DNA from: Hetaerina americana | Taxonomy: Eukaryota > Arthropoda > Insecta > Odonata > Calopterygidae | Direction: 5' to 3' | Length of the DNA stretch: 64,000 nt | Assembly: GCA_022747635.1 (NCBI GenBank) | Contig: JAKTNV010000001.1 | Coordinates: forward strand, 43,681,946-43,745,945 | Program-made: the position numbers and the translations under genes | The notes under the pieces: model-generated | Databases searched by the model: none | What the model was told of the DNA's origin: nothing | The model's input: only the letters and a program-made list of their open reading frames with translations | In this document: positions 1 through 15,800 of the stretch, piece by piece | How positions within the stretch are numbered: position 1 is the stretch's first letter | Layout: every line of letters starts with the position of its first letter

Positions 1-646
1 TCCTACCACAGCGATGACAGCATCGATACATAACAACAGTATTGAAACCTTTCAAGTCGATTGTTTTATGGAGGATGTTCAGTTTTCATTTGACTACCCC
101 TTTTAATTTGCTTTTAAACTAGAGACCTATATATTTTTACAAGGAAGAGCTCTCCTCTACAACAGAATCCAAAATGGATTTATTATTTATAAAAGAATAA
201 AAATGCTTAATTATTTCAGACATTTGCAGTAAAATGTTGAACAAAAATCTGTTTAAGAAAAGAAATATACTCTATTATGCAATGTCATGAATAGGTATTA
301 AACATTTTTCGCCTTCATTCACCAATATTTTTGATTACGATGCTTATTTTTCATGAATTGCCATCAGCAATAAAAATTAGGCATTCATATAAATTTTAAA
401 GGTTGCAATTCATATAAATTTTAAATATTTGCCCAGCATCAGTCATTCAGCATGAAATTTTAGCAATATTATAATCAAATTTACAAATAAAAACTATTTT
501 CTTGCTAACTCTTGCAAAAATAATTGCCCATTTCATAAAAAATAAAGAACAAACTAACACTGTTCCTGGCTCAACTTTGTATTTTGCTTTTTGTATTCTT
601 CATTTAATTCACTGTATCTATTTTTATGCTTAAAAAAATCATTTAC

Positions 647-865
647 CTGGCATGATGCATCTTCCTTAGCACCACAGTCGCAGAAGAAATTTCCGTATTT
701 TGCATATGTCAAATCATGTCCGCGATGACAAACTTTGGCACAAACAGTGCAAACACCAACACCATCTACCATTCGACAAGTATGGCAATGATACCAATGT
801 TGGTTCATAAATTCTTTTGCAGTGACAGTAAAAGTGCACAATTTCCCACATAAGCTATCTTCATC
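647..865 (-). CDS. UBR4: UBR4 exon 29: UBR box zinc finger
   Basis: Residues 2129-2201. The UBR box, which binds destabilising N-terminal residues, is complete with its Cys/His zinc ligands (Cys 2138, 2155, 2158, 2167, 2170, 2174, 2190, 2192, 2200; His 2175, 2178). [20 protein letters not shown] and [16 protein letters not shown] are almost identical to human UBR4. Acceptor tttcttag, donor gtaaat. The next exon is beyond the window. Confidence 0.98.
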
Positions 866-3800
866 CTAAGAAACAGGAAATTTCCAATAAATTAATTAGG
901 CTTTAGTTATGTACATGAAAAAATTGCAAAAGGATTATAAATCAGTTGAATTAATGAGAAGATCAAAATAGGATATTCAATATCATTATAGCTGACCAAG
1001 ATATTGCTAGTTTCTCAATAACAATTTTGGGGAAAAGTTTTGACAGGGGCCCATAGGTAAATGGCCTGAACCACAAATTTTTACTTAGACAAGGCCAGGT
1101 TTAATTTTCAGAGTGTGAGTAATAAAAACAAGGTATCACTGCACTGCAATTTATTCTAATGTTAAGGAGTTCCCTTAAAAGTTACACGCAACTCTTACCA
1201 ATACTATGCACCAATACTGCACATATTCTCACCAATACTATGAAACCTCAAGTACATAACATGCTTAATTTACATAATCCTTTTAAGTACATAATTGCTT
1301 ATTATTCTTGTGGTTATTGACTACAATTAAAGCAATTAAACATTCAAAACTTTGTTTCTGGACTCAAAATTTATGTAACTATCTCTGTCCCATGGAAATA
1401 ATGAACTGATTTTATTGTATTTTTTCCAAGTCTCATTCATAACTCTATGTATCAATATCGTGTGCATTGGTTTATTTAAACCAGTTTTTGCTAATATAGC
1501 TATTATCAAGGTGTAGGCAGAATTGAATTTTTTAAATCACCATAGAATAAGTCATCTGCCAGTGCAGTAATCTTAACTGTGATGAAATAAATTACAAGGA
1601 TAGTCCCAAAATATTTTTATCCGAGTGAATATTATGCTGTATATTTTTGTGGAAAATTCTGAGCAGAAGGCAATGCAGTTATATCAAAAGAAAACCTGCT
1701 TTGGAAACTATGCATCAATGCCATCTTTGCCCTGTGATCACACATGAAGCAAGAACTCAATCTGCCCCTGAACCGCCTAGATCAGCAACATTCTTCCATA
1801 AAATTCATTAATGTGGTGGAAGCAAATAGTCAGTCAACTGCCCTTCCAGGATGTGCTGGTGAGCACGTGACCATATGAAAGTCTTGGCCACTCAGTATAA
1901 ACAGCATTGCACGGATAAAGTTTAGAGATTAGTATTTGGACGCTCAATCACATCACCATCTTGCTCAAAAAGACTCACCAGAAACTACTAATGCTATTTT
2001 AAATAAATTAATAATTACCAAATTATATGCAGCATGAATTCTGAGAGAACTTCAAAAAAGAATGCACATGAACTTTAAGACAATTGAGGGCGGGATCCCA
2101 AAAGGCATCCATTAGGACTTAATACCACTTTCAATTTACAAATGTGAATTACTACATACTTACACTATAAAATATCACATAATTGGAAAAACACTTTTGA
2201 ATATGCTTACAGAATCTTCACCACCACTTTCTTCATCCTCGGCTCCCATTTCTTCAACCCAATCCAGGTCAAGGAAATCACTGCTACTGGCAAAAGTTGA
2301 TGTAGCCCCTCCACCCTGTGCCATTTCTGCCCCTTCACATGGAGGAGATGACAAGGCCTCCGCAGATGAAGTTCTTGGCGGACACATATCTTCAACCACA
2401 TCCCCTACATATGCAAGAAGCTGACATGCCGATTCCATCATGGCTCGATGGCATGCATTGGAACCATTGGTTTCCATCTTTTTGGCAAAGTCCACATTGG
2501 TCAAGTATTCCTTGCTGAAAGGTAAAAGGTACTTATGAAGTCAATGATGTGGTTCACATGTTAATAAATGTCAGACACTTTCAGTGAATAAAATTAAAAG
2601 TATAATTTTTCAGACATTTCTGGAAACGGCATTATTTACAGCTCAAATTTCTCCACCGGGGTAAGAATATAAACGATGAAATTAAAAATATGGTACAACA
2701 TAAATTACCCAAGGTATTGCAATGAAGGACTCAAGAGACCAGTTTTTATTCCCTCATTTTTAGTGGAAAGCTATGCCGAAATTTCCTATGCCTCTTCTGA
2801 AGAACTATTTTGTTATTTTTTCCAATCATTTCATTTACTTAATTGTTCATTCCGTTCACTATTCAACAGCATTTCACAAGGCCCCTTCATAGTGAGTATT
2901 GAGTATGTTATGCTATTATTCCACTTAGGCATACGTATCAATACCATATTTTTATAGAGCTTACTTTATAACCCAAAATCAATAAAGTAAAACCTCATTA
3001 GTTCAGTTCTGCTTAATTTGAAATACATTGAAACCTATGTATTTCAAAGGCCCAGGAGAAAAAATTGTAAATTTAGATATACGTATAATTAAGGTTTAGA
3101 GAGAAAAACGCCTCATACGGGTACTCACGTGTTTCTATGTTAAATATCTGGCAGGATTAAGACAAAATAATAATATGAACAACAATTTCTTCCAAAGAAA
3201 CTGCAGGAGAACCACAACAGTAACTATTAATGGAGTCATCCGCTAATATGGATTTCAACGCAACAATTTCAGAGTGTAAAAATCATTTGCCTTGACTGGG
3301 ATTTGAACCAGGATCCCTCAATGTCCGGTCGAGTGCTTTAGCCAATTAAGCCATCGAGGCAAATTTCAGAGAAAAATTTCTTCTTTCAATCAGGTTCAGT
3401 AGATTGAAATCAAATAAGGCTAGACACTGAAAAACTATGATTTCTCACAGACAAAGGTTTCCCTCAAAATATTATTTTGTATATTGACATGAACTTTTTG
3501 AAAAATCACCAGCTCCTGCTGGTGAGGATTATGGTGGGATTTTTAATGTTTTTAGTTGCTTTCAAACTTTAAAAAGCAATATTCAAAAAATTACATGAAA
3601 CTCTAACCACCAATAGCTGTGATATCATTTAAAGTGTTATCTAACAGCTCCCACAAAAAAAAGATCATGTTATGTCATGTATTTCCGATTACCGCACCTG
3701 CACATAACGTTTTCCTGATCATTTCAAAACATGAGTAACACAGATCTTAATAGATAAAATTTTAGCAAAGCATACTTTAATGAACTGATACATGCACAAA

Positions 3801-6800
3801 AAAACACAGCATTGAATGAAATATAAGAAAAAAGATACAATAAAAATTGGCTCATTGTCTCCTTGGGACAATATAATTTTACTTTTAAATTCAGGTTTCA
3901 AAAATTGCACGAGGTTTTGATTGCATTGCTTGTTTGAAGCGCTATCTGGGATAGAAAATATTACATACATTCGAGGATTATGTAAATTTGGGATCTGTAA
4001 ATTTGAAGCTTCACTGTATAGCATACTGAGAATCTAAGAACATTCCCTGACCAAAGATAATTCTTTTCTTCTTAGCATAGATAAAGTAAGATGTGTCTAC
4101 AATAAAATTTGAAATCATGGCATATTCTATCACACACATTTAGCTTATTCTGAAACCTTTCCGCAAAATAGATCATCATTAGACATTTACATTTTGCAAA
4201 GTTTCTAACGTCCATTACAATGGCATCATTAATCCGAGTTCTATTTCTAGAAAAATATACCCATTTTTTTTATAAAATTTCCTTTCACTTGGTTAACAAC
4301 AATGATATTAAAATAATGTTGGAGATTATATGAACAGAAGCAGTATCTTGACCCTTAATTGTTCAATGTATGAATTTTTGATGCATTATTTATTGGTCAA
4401 CTGAATGCTTGACTTACTCAAGTACAGCTTCAAAGTGATTATAGCACTTTCTATGCCCATTATCCCATGATTACCTCAATCTCCCTCTTTAATGCCTTAA
4501 TCGAACCTATTATATGCCAGTACATCCTTGTTCACTGGTCAATCAATGATGACCCACCATGATAGTGAAATTATAACATTTTTAAACTTTAATTTTTGTA
4601 GAACTGGTATTTCTCACAATTTCCATAGTTAGGTGCCATTAGCCACACCTACTACTCTAAATCATACCTGCCCCTATGAGATTTTACTCTTAATGATAGA
4701 AAAATCTTTATGAAAATATAACTAATTCAAACATACCACTGATTCAGCCATTCAGTTGATGCCTTGAAAAGTTTCAGGTGGCCAACTCCTGAACTATGGC
4801 CAGCCAAAGTTATCATAGCACTCATTAGTTGAGTGAATCCAACACCCTCAAGTGGTGGTGAAAGCATGAAGGAACCAAATGGAATCATTGTGCTGAGCAG
4901 CTTTTCCGTAACATTTTCATTCACCTTGCTGTAAATAAAATATTTACAAAAAATAAAGTACTTAGTCTACGATTGACAGATATATGAATTATTTAGAGCA
5001 ATATCCTTGCATACTTCATTTTTACATGTATATCATTATACACATACATTATTTATAATTCATATTCTCCTATTAATATTATTATGCATCAAATATATAA
5101 TTTGGCAATGTGATAAAACCCGGAAGGAGATCTAATGTTGAGTTTTTAATGAACTAAACATTGGTTACAGAAATCTGAATAAGCACTCCCAAAAATCACA
5201 AATCATGACTTAGTACATGGGCAATATTAGCATATAGGGGATACTCTCCCTGAACCTCCCAATATGATCTAGCATTTTGAAATTTCTAAGAATTCAAATA
5301 ATCCATCAAAATGAAAAGTAGTACAAGGTTTCACCACTAGATGTCTCTTGGCACTCTTTGAGTTACTGCTGTTGCGGATGCATTCATGTGCTTCTGTGAA
5401 CTTTCAAATGGCTGATGCTAAGGAGTAATTAATTTCATTTCAAGCTCAAGGGAAATACAGCTGAAACCCACCACATGGTGAAGGTGAGCATGCCGTAAAT
5501 CAAGCATTTCAAGGAAGGTTTACAGCGAGGTTATGAAGAGATTGAGGTAAAATGTCCGGCAACAGCTGGAATTATGGAAGAACAAAGACACTGCTTTGCC
5601 ATAAAAATGCACCCACACAAACCTTGCTCACTGTTAAGGAATTCCCAGTAAAAAATAGCATGCTAATGGTTCCTCACCCTCCCTAATCTCCTGACCTAGC
5701 CTCCTATAACTTCTTCCTCTTCCCCAAAGTTAAAATCAATTTGAAAGGGCAACGTTTTAACTTCACTAAAGAGATCCAAGTGGAATCCCATCTGGTCTTA
5801 CACATCCTATAAGCATTCAGACTTCCAGCAGTACTTCCAAAAACGAGAAAATCGCTAGGTTTGTATGCATATGGGAGGTGACAACTTTGAAGGTAATCGT
5901 GGAAATTAGGGTTTAAGGTTAGTTTTCTGAATTTTACAAGACAATTCTTGGAAATTTTGGGCAGCATCTCGCATACAATGAAGATTTTATATAAGTACAA
6001 ATAGATCAATATTTTAATTGCTACCAATAACTCACACTAATCATAATTTCCTCAGTGATGAGTTCCGTTTCTACTCAGCAACATTGTAAGGTCTTTTGAT
6101 GTGGTATTTTTTATCGATTTGGAGCGAAAGTAAAAATTCTAGCAATTCAAGCCATTCCAAAACAGATAGTTAACTTCGGAGAGTGAACTTGGTAATGTGC
6201 CTGAAGAGATAAATGCATGTAGTTCATTTAATTGTGATTCAGGTGATGAGTTTCTTGGATTTGAGTGATCTACCAATCCTATCATATATTTAAACATATG
6301 TGTATATAATACGACGTACTCTATGTATTCGTGAAGTACTATGCATTTGAATAAAGTACTACATGCTAGAATAAATGAAGTATAGAAATTATATGTTTAT
6401 TCTTTTTCCCATGGATTTATGAGATGAAATAACTGTAAAAGTAGCAGATCTGTATAAAATAGAATACAATTAGGAAGTCATGCTTCCAGGCTAATTTGTT
6501 TTTGCAAGACGCTTCTCTAATTATTGTGTACATAGGCATGAAAATGTTTGGATTTTTTCAATTTTCATTACATAACGCACATTGCCATTTTCTCGATCAT
6601 CTCAACACTTTTGTATAGATAACGTGCGCATTATTGATGGGAAAATATGGTAATAGTTAGCCAATTAGTTTCAAAAAGAGATTGTATTATGTTTCATAGG
6701 TGGGGCCTTCTGCTAAGTACTGCTCCTAAGACAAATTAAGTAGATTGAGGTAAGCACACCTAATTCAAAGAACTATTACTTGAGAGAAATACAGATAGTA

Positions 6801-9800
6801 TGATTGCCTTTTTACTGCTTTTTTGCATGTCTTTTTACTTAGTTTTGTGGATGCATTATTTTTGCATAAAACAGAGTCATCCAGCAGAAGGTTCGTTAGG
6901 TAGCTGTAGGTTGAGTTTGCCATAACCAATACTAAGCCCAACAGCATGTGAAATGCACACATTAGGGTAGGGAGGACAGATCCTTTCCCTGTGCCATTTA
7001 TGGTTACCCAGGAAGCTTTGGCACCCAAAAAAATACACAGCTCAGGTGAAGCTGATGGTGCTCCTCCGCTCAGTCATGCCTGGGAATCGAACCTAGTCTC
7101 CTGGGGTCCATTAAACCAAATCTTTCATCATCAAATTCTTATCTGCCAATCTTTCCAATTTTAACAAAATGTTCTTTTGGTTACTATTTTTGTGATTTTT
7201 TGCATTTGATTACAATTTTGCTGAGTGGAATTCCACGACTGAAGCTTTAAATTTTGACAAGTGAAGTCCCTCACCTGTTTTCCTTGACAAAGTATGTAAC
7301 AATACTTTGTAGCAACTGATGGCATTCATTAACCATTTCTGCAGTAGTGGGATCATCATCTGTGGCCACATCTACCGATTCCATTGGTGCCACCGTGGCT
7401 GTTCCAGAAGCAGGCACCCTAGAAGAAGCATCTGGAAACATAATATCTTGAGCAGAACTTTCTGCCGTAGGACCTGCAGTGCCAAGCAGCATGAACCATA
7501 ACCAATCCTGTAGTTTCTGTGAGTCTGTATCAGCTACATCTGCCAACGACTGGCATAACTTCTCCAAACTTGTATCTCCAGGCTTTTTGTCCACTGAATA
7601 ATAAAAAATATTTATTGAATCAAAGTATATTTACTCAATTTTAAATAAATAAGTGGAATTTTAACGCAATGAGAGAACAAAATGCCCAAAAAATTACTTA
7701 AAGTATTAAGTTATCATTACTGCTGGTGATTTAATAATCACTCATCAGATAATTCCAGGGACATTCAGGATAATATAATCCTATCAATGTAGGTGTTTCA
7801 TATCACCGGATTATATTTTAGGGCATTAAACATAGAATAATTAAATTTGTTTCATTTTAGATTTTTATGATTTCTTAAGATTTTCTTTGAATTAATTCAC
7901 CAATCTATAGCAATAATATGTACAGTGAAATTCTGATATAATGAGAATGGCACATGATGAGAATCTCACTACAGTGAATAACACTTGAGGTACAGTTTAT
8001 TGCACATTGATTTGCATATAAAATAATCTTTAACAGGCAAGCTGCGAGGGTGAATATTATTTGTCCATACAACTAAGATTCAATTTTAAGACTTCCAACT
8101 CTTAAACATCTTGAACCACTTGCAATATTGAATTACTATAATATATGCCATGTGTAAGCATTACTTATAAGGATTTACTTGTAAACATGAAAAGTCCGAG
8201 AGAATAATTAGTTCACAGTAGGCTCAGCACCTTGTGAATTACTTAATTAGAAATTATCATTATATATGAGGGTCATCCGGAAAGTAGTACCCGTTCGTGA
8301 AATAAAGACACAAAAGTAAATATTAACAAACATAAAAAATTTTATTTGAAAGAGGATACTTTAAACTACTTCTCAACATAATCTCCAAGCAAATTAAGGC
8401 ATTTGTCATAACGTGTGACAAGTTTCTGTATTCCTGCTGCATAGTCCTTCGCCGCCAGCTCATTGAGATACGCGAGGGACCCATCTTGCACAAATTTTTG
8501 CATAATGCAGATGGTGTTTAACAATTTCATGAACAATTGTTCGAGAAACATTGGGAAAATGCTCACAGATGTCATCAATTGTGACGCGCCGATCGTTCCT
8601 CACGAATTCGTCAACTGAGCTCACCAGTTGGTCTGTAATGACAGACGGTCTCCCCGAACGCTCATCGTCGTGTGTGTTCCCCCTCCCCATGTTGAAGTTG
8701 CGACACCACCGCCGAACAGACGACTCGTCCATTACATTGTCTCCATACACCTCTTTTAATTGGCGATGAATATCACATGGGCGAACGTTTCTTGCATTGA
8801 GGAATTTAATCACTGCCCTCACTTCACAACTGGCGGCGTTCTCAATTTTTTTAAACATTGTAAACAATCACAGAAACAACACAGGCAATGCTAGCGTCAC
8901 GCAACTTGGCTCAGAGAAGGCAGACAAGCCACTGAAGCTATCTGACCTCGTCCAGCGGCTACTCGCGTCGTCAGCACTTCATGCGGCACGAACGGGTACT
9001 ACTTTCCGGATGACCCTCGTACCATACTCAGGATTCCATTGTACGGCAGTTTGATTTTCAAGAGCTACTTCATAATGCTAATACCCACAATGAGTTGTTT
9101 TGTACTTAATTAAGGTAACATTAAAAATTAATTCAGTAATATAATTATCAATTGAAGCCTTATTTTAAAAGTCACTAGGATGACTAGTTGATTTTTAAAC
9201 TAACTGAGCTACTTAATATTGACAACTTTAACGGCAATTCACATCCTTTGGCCACCAGAAACATCATTTCAGATAAAAAGCATACTTAAAAACATCCCAC
9301 AATTGCCAGGAATCAGTTCCTTAGAATCTGTTTAACACAAAAGAAGAATTATGTGTTGAGGTCAGTATTTGATAGAATTTGGTAAAGTTGGGTATTGGGC
9401 AGAGTTATGCAACTAATGTTCATTAAATTAAAGCATAAAATGAATATTAGAATATTATAATTTCCCGATATATATTCCACTTCACAAAATCAATGACAAT
9501 TAGTGAATGTACTACATATTACTAAGTTTCTCAAACATATTCCTATACTGAGAGTAAAATGATTTTGAAGATCCAGCATATTAAATATTTACTCTCTTAT
9601 TTAACTCCAACAGTGCCTAAATAAAGTAGCAAAACCTAATATTTACTGATCGCTTAAGGGTAATTAGCATTACTTCATGCACCAAAAACTGCCATAAATA
9701 ACTTTTAAAACTCACATTGTTGAAACATTTTGTTGAAAAATTTGATGACTCTAGCACAGTATGCTCTGGAAACTCCTGGGTTTGTGACTGATAACAGCAT

Positions 9801-12800
9801 CTTGACTAACTTTCTATCCTTGACATCACATCTGGTATTTTCAACTGTATCACCATCATCATCTTCAGATTTCATTGGAAAAAAGAATAAATCTATCGCC
9901 AGGCGACCTGGTGTCTTCTCCAGTAAATTTTCCATAAATCTCAGACATACCTGAAGGATTCGCTCACTCAAATGGCTGAAGGAGAAATAAGAACAATATT
10001 AAACAATGTTAAAAGAATGGAATACACATTAATTTGTAAACTTTTCATCATTTTGCCATGTGCAAAATTAAATGTGCAATGAATGGGGTTTAAAACATGA
10101 AGATTTGAATTATTATACACTATAATTCAAAATACTGTAAAAAAAGGAATAGATAACACTTCATAAAAGTATTACTATACATATATATTTGTGGTCACTA
10201 AATCAATGCTGACATATATATTTTCATTACTATTTCACAGAGGTATATGTGAATGAGAGTCATTATAACATAAGAATAGTATGTTCATAGCAAACATCTC
10301 CAAATTACATACATTTGCACTACAAGTAACCAAATTAAACTGACCCTGAAATAAAGCATGAGGGAAATGATGAAGTGGTAGGTAGATACTTATTTTATGG
10401 CTAACCGCTTAGTTAGCAACAAATGAGGACATTAGAAAGTCAATAAAACAAAAATAAAAGTTTGGAAAAGACAGCATTTCCAAAGTGTAGGAAAGGTAGG
10501 TAGGAGTAGGCTAATGAATATGGTAGTAGAATTAAGGGATGGCTATAAAGATGATTATAGGGACGAATCAGGTTCGTATACTTTCAAAATAAGTCTTTCA
10601 ATCAAAATTTGCTATCGGGATACCTGATAAACAGAAAAAAATGGTAATAAATGAATAACACACTTTGAATTTTTAGTTGACATTATTTTCTATTTAGCTA
10701 CCACCAACTTACTTGTCCTTGAGTGATGATAAGTGCCACTTCAGAAATATTTCATAAATACGTTCCAGCACCAGTAGGTAAGTACACCACTGCTGTTCCT
10801 CACTTAGAGAGCTTCCAGTGCATGCTGTCTTATTTCCAGCAGCATCTGACTCAGTAGATGATGTATTACCTGAAGCCAAATTATATTTCTGGGTTAGCAC
10901 AAAATAAATTTATAAGAAAACTTTTTCTCTCACCTGAGAAGTTATTTCATGTAGTAGCCTATTGATTTTCAAGCAATAAAGAATTGTAACACTAAAAAGA
11001 GGAAGTTAACATGATACATAGAAGCCATTAGGAACTGTCTAAAAACTACCTTTAATAATATGAAACTTGTTCTGATGACAGTCATCTGGAATTTATTAAA
11101 ACAGACGAACAAAAAACTATTAAGTGCACACTTCCATTTGTCAATTAAATTAATTAATGGAAAAAATATCATTGAATAATCTACAGCTATGAAGTCACAA
11201 TTATGGATGGGATGGTGTTATTTTACTTATCAAAGTACAACTTTGACAAAAGGTAACAAATAAGGCAATACTTCGATTAAAGGTTTCTAAATGTTAAGCA
11301 GGACCATTATGCTCACTTCTTTCAATTATTTTTCTGGGATCCCTTCTTTCACTTAGATTAATTTTTACTAATCACCCAAATTTCTCTGCCTTACTCATTT
11401 CTCCTCTCCGGCTATAGTGACAATCTACTTGTAATATTATCAAAATCCAAGAGCCTACCAGCCCTTTATAGGGTTGATGTAGGTAATTAACATAACTATC
11501 TTTTCCCATGTAATCCAGCCCAGAGTTTAAACATTTGGATATACTTGTGCTAATAAGAACTTTTAGAAATAAAGTGAACTGTCGAGATAAGAAACCACTG
11601 AATAACAACAGGGATTGACATAAGATGTAGAACAGGACCTCTGATGATTACGAAAACTGATTTTATTTTTCCAAGGAAGGAATCAAAAATTGCAATTGAT
11701 ATAGCTATAAAATACTATCTTTTAATTTCATTAGAGTAAACCCTGAATAAATGTATGATCACTCACTCATTCCTACAATCTCATGCCAGTGTTAGATCAA
11801 AAAAGGTTCATAAATGCTGCTATTATTGAAAGACAGGCAACATATATGCAACTGTGCAAGGGACAGTCCAATATGAGTGAAACATTTATGCATGAGACAT
11901 ACCAGGCATCTCAGACTGAGTGGCTGGCTCTGTATTTGGTTCACTGCTCTTGGCAGCCGTGGGAGGGGTCATTGTACCATTGGCATTGGCTGATGCACTT
12001 GTGGGTGGCAATGATGCCACCTCCCCCAAAAGCATTCTAATACAGCTAGAGGCAGCCTCTGCTTCGGATGCTGTGCAGGCATCAAGAGTGATGGGAAGCA
12101 AAACCTGCAGAGCCCTCTCCTGTAGCTTGCATGGCAGCGGCCATGCTGTACCACCACACTCCTTCTCTATTCTGAGGATATATTAATGAAACCAGCACCA
12201 TAAAATCTCTGATAATACACATTACCCATACCACAGGAATCTAATGTTTAAGATAAATTAAGAGCACTTTACTTAGAAATTAATCATGTATACTCACCCA
12301 ATTAACTGTGACACAAAAGACACTAGTAAATGAAGAAGATGACGCAGAGATGGATTAATGCTGAAGTTAGCATCCCAGGATAAAGTGGACACATGGGTAG
12401 TGACAATATTGATTATCAGCTGATCCAATGGCAGATTGTCAGCATTGACAGCTATATTTTTCTGCAAAATAAATACAACATATTCTACCTAGTATCACTG
12501 AATCATCAATTAGAATTCAAAAATCGGATTAGAAAAATTTTTTATTAGAAAGGTGTGGGGTGATATATCTTTAGCATGATCTCTAGTTTTAAATAATATC
12601 ACACAGTAGCCATATGCCTAAAGAATAAAAGAAAAATGTAAAAAATTAGTTGAATCCTGATTTTATAATCTCCCATTTGATGTTTACCACGGTGTAATCC
12701 ACATTTCCATTGCTTCCAACTGAGCCTTTTCCCTCTTTCCCAATGTCCAAGTTTTGCATTCATGTAATAATGTACTCCAAATAAACATTTTTGCAAAGGA

Positions 12801-15800
12801 TTTCCTAATTTCCAATTTCATGTTTGTTTCCTAAAAGATTTTTTTTATTTTCATATGCCTTCTTAGCCAAGGCTATCCTTATTATACTTGTGTATAATAA
12901 GCATTATACCTATGTGATAGCTATTGTTTTAATTTTTATTGCTGATAAAGTTTTATTGTCTTATACCAAGGGTGTTAATATAAAATTTATTAATACTATT
13001 ACCCACATTTAAGGAACAAAATTGTTATCCCTAGACAGACATTGCTCCAAAATAAGAAAGATATAAAGTAAAACAATGTCATTATGGAACACAAAAAAAT
13101 GAAAAATGTGATTTGAAAACATGTCTAAAACATGTAATTTATGAACCAATAAACATCATCACCAGCAATAAAAGACTATTTATGCATTAAGTAAGTTTTG
13201 TCTGTTCAGTGCTGTCAATTTTCTACATAACTTCACCAACCAATTTACTACGAGGGTCATCCGGAAAGTAGTACCCGTTCGTGAAATAAAGACACAAAAG
13301 TAAATATTAACAAACATAAAAAATTTTATTTGAAAGAGGATACTTTAAACTACTTCTCAACATAATCTCCAAGCAAATTAAGGCATTTGTCATAACGTGT
13401 GACAAGTTTCTGTATTCCTGCTGCATAGTCCTTCGCCGCCAGCTCATTGAGATACGCGAGGGACCCATCTTGCACAAATTTTTGCATAATGCAGATGGTG
13501 TTTAACAATTTCATGAACAATTGTTCGAGAAACATTGGGAAAATGCTCACAGATGTCATCAATTGTGACGCGCCGATCGTTCCTCACGAATTCGTCAACT
13601 GAGCTCACCAGTTGGTCTGTAATGACAGACGGTCTCTCCGAACGCTCATCGTCGTGTGTGTTCCCCCTCCCCATGTTGAAGTTGCGACACCACCGCCGAA
13701 CAGACGACTCGTCCATTACATTGTCTCCATACACCTCCTTTAATTGGCGATGAATATCACATGGGCGAACGTTTCTTGCATTGAGGAATTTAATCACTGC
13801 CCTCACTTCACAACTGGCGGCGTTCTCAATTTTTTTAAACATTGTAAACAATCACAGAAACAACACAGGCAATGCTAGCGTCACGCAACTTGGCTCAGAG
13901 AAGGCAGACAAGCCACTGAAGCTATCTGACCTCGTCCAGCGGCTACTCGCGTCGTCAGCACTTCATGCGGCACGAACGGGTGCTACTTTCCGGATGACCC
14001 TCGTATATAACTTTACTATAATTTACTTATATAACTTTCTGGGACTAGCATAGCACGTATTTACACAAATATGTACATGAATAGCTTAGATTTTAGGTTA
14101 AATGTGCTAATAGAATTTAACTTCACAGCTTAGTAAAAAAGTTTTACAAATTATATGATGGATAAAAGGGTAGTAAGTTTTACTTAATGGCAGGACAATG
14201 TTGGTTCATTCATAACATCCATATTTATAAGTTCAACAGATTCAGGCTTGAGGTCGTGGAAGTTCATCATAATGAAATAAGGACAATTTGCACTTTTCCA
14301 CAGTTTAAACTGTGGAAAAGTGCAAATTGTCCTTATTTCATTATCCATATTTATAATCTAAAGAGAAAGCTCTATGAAAAAATAACACTGTCAGTCCCAC
14401 GTTTTCAATTGGGAGAAATATGAATGCTAAATTAAACAACTAGAAGAAATTATTACCATGAAGTATCACCTTATATGGTCCAGTAGAGAGATTGAATATG
14501 TTATTCTGCTTATTACAGGTATGCTTTTAAAGATTTAAGTGTCTTGATTTGATTCCAAGCACTGCAGTTAATTTATATCACAGAAAGTATGCGTGCCAGA
14601 AATGAAATTAAAATTATCCCTAGTTTGTGCTGGGTGGGACATAATGAAATTACTACTAACCTCAGCATTCCACCATTCCAAGGCATCGCGTACTGAAGTT
14701 GGAAGAAGAGGTGACAAGGCTGTAGCTAGGGAACTACTACCAGAGACAACAGCTGATCTAATTGACAGGACAGTGGCATAAGTCTGCACTTCTTCCTCAT
14801 AAGCGCCCCACCAGTTAGATTGACGCCGCAATGGGGTAGCATTGCCTTCTTCTTCTGCAGCTAGCTGTGGCTCACTACTTTCAAGAGCTTCATGAAGTAG
14901 ACTAGATCTGGAGATAAAATGAAATATTCAAACCCACTCTTGTACACAGGTAGTAAAATGACAACTGAAATAATACAATAAGAAGAAAGGGAATGCATTG
15001 AGGTAATGAGTTGAACCTTGTGTCTATATTGCTACTATCAAATTATTGCATCACTCATCTCTGAAGCCAAAAGTTGGAGATAATGGTAAAGATTATATTT
15101 TTTAGTGAGAATTTCAAAGATTTTCTAATGATTACATTGTTGCAAAGGCATGCTTTGACTCTGTGATCTACAAACAAGATTGAGAATCTTAAATTACTAT
15201 ACCTGCAGCAAGCAACAATCCATTCTATTAAGTCTAATACATGTGGAAGAAGATCACGTGCAAGTTCATCATGATTTTGTTGCTGAAGTGATTCACCAGG
15301 ACTCTGAGTAGCACCCCTATGGAAAATCAAAGAGCAGATGTAAATAAATGATCATTCTGTCAACGAAAATTTTTATTTCTAGATCACATTAGGGTCATTA
15401 AATTGCAAAAATCATATTTCATAGGATTATTTAGGAAATCTACCACTTAAGATAAGATTTTGATGGACACAACAATCAAATATTTTGTTTCTCCGAACTT
15501 GATACCCTTCATGTGCCTGGGTATCTTATTGCTGGTGCTTTTGCCTCGATTAATGCACAAAAATGGTGGTGATTTGATTCTACTTTCTGAATGCTTTTCT
15601 CATACTCCCAATTGGTTTCTTGTACCAATGTCTCAATGAAGAACAAATATTTGAAACCTTTGTTCCGTTTCAAAGCGGATACTACTGCTTTTTAAGTAAC
15701 ACCTTTTTTTTATTTGACTAAAAGTGACTTCTGCGTTTTCCTTACCATGACTCTTTTATAATAATTACAGGCAACTTCAATTGTAATTTTATATATGATT

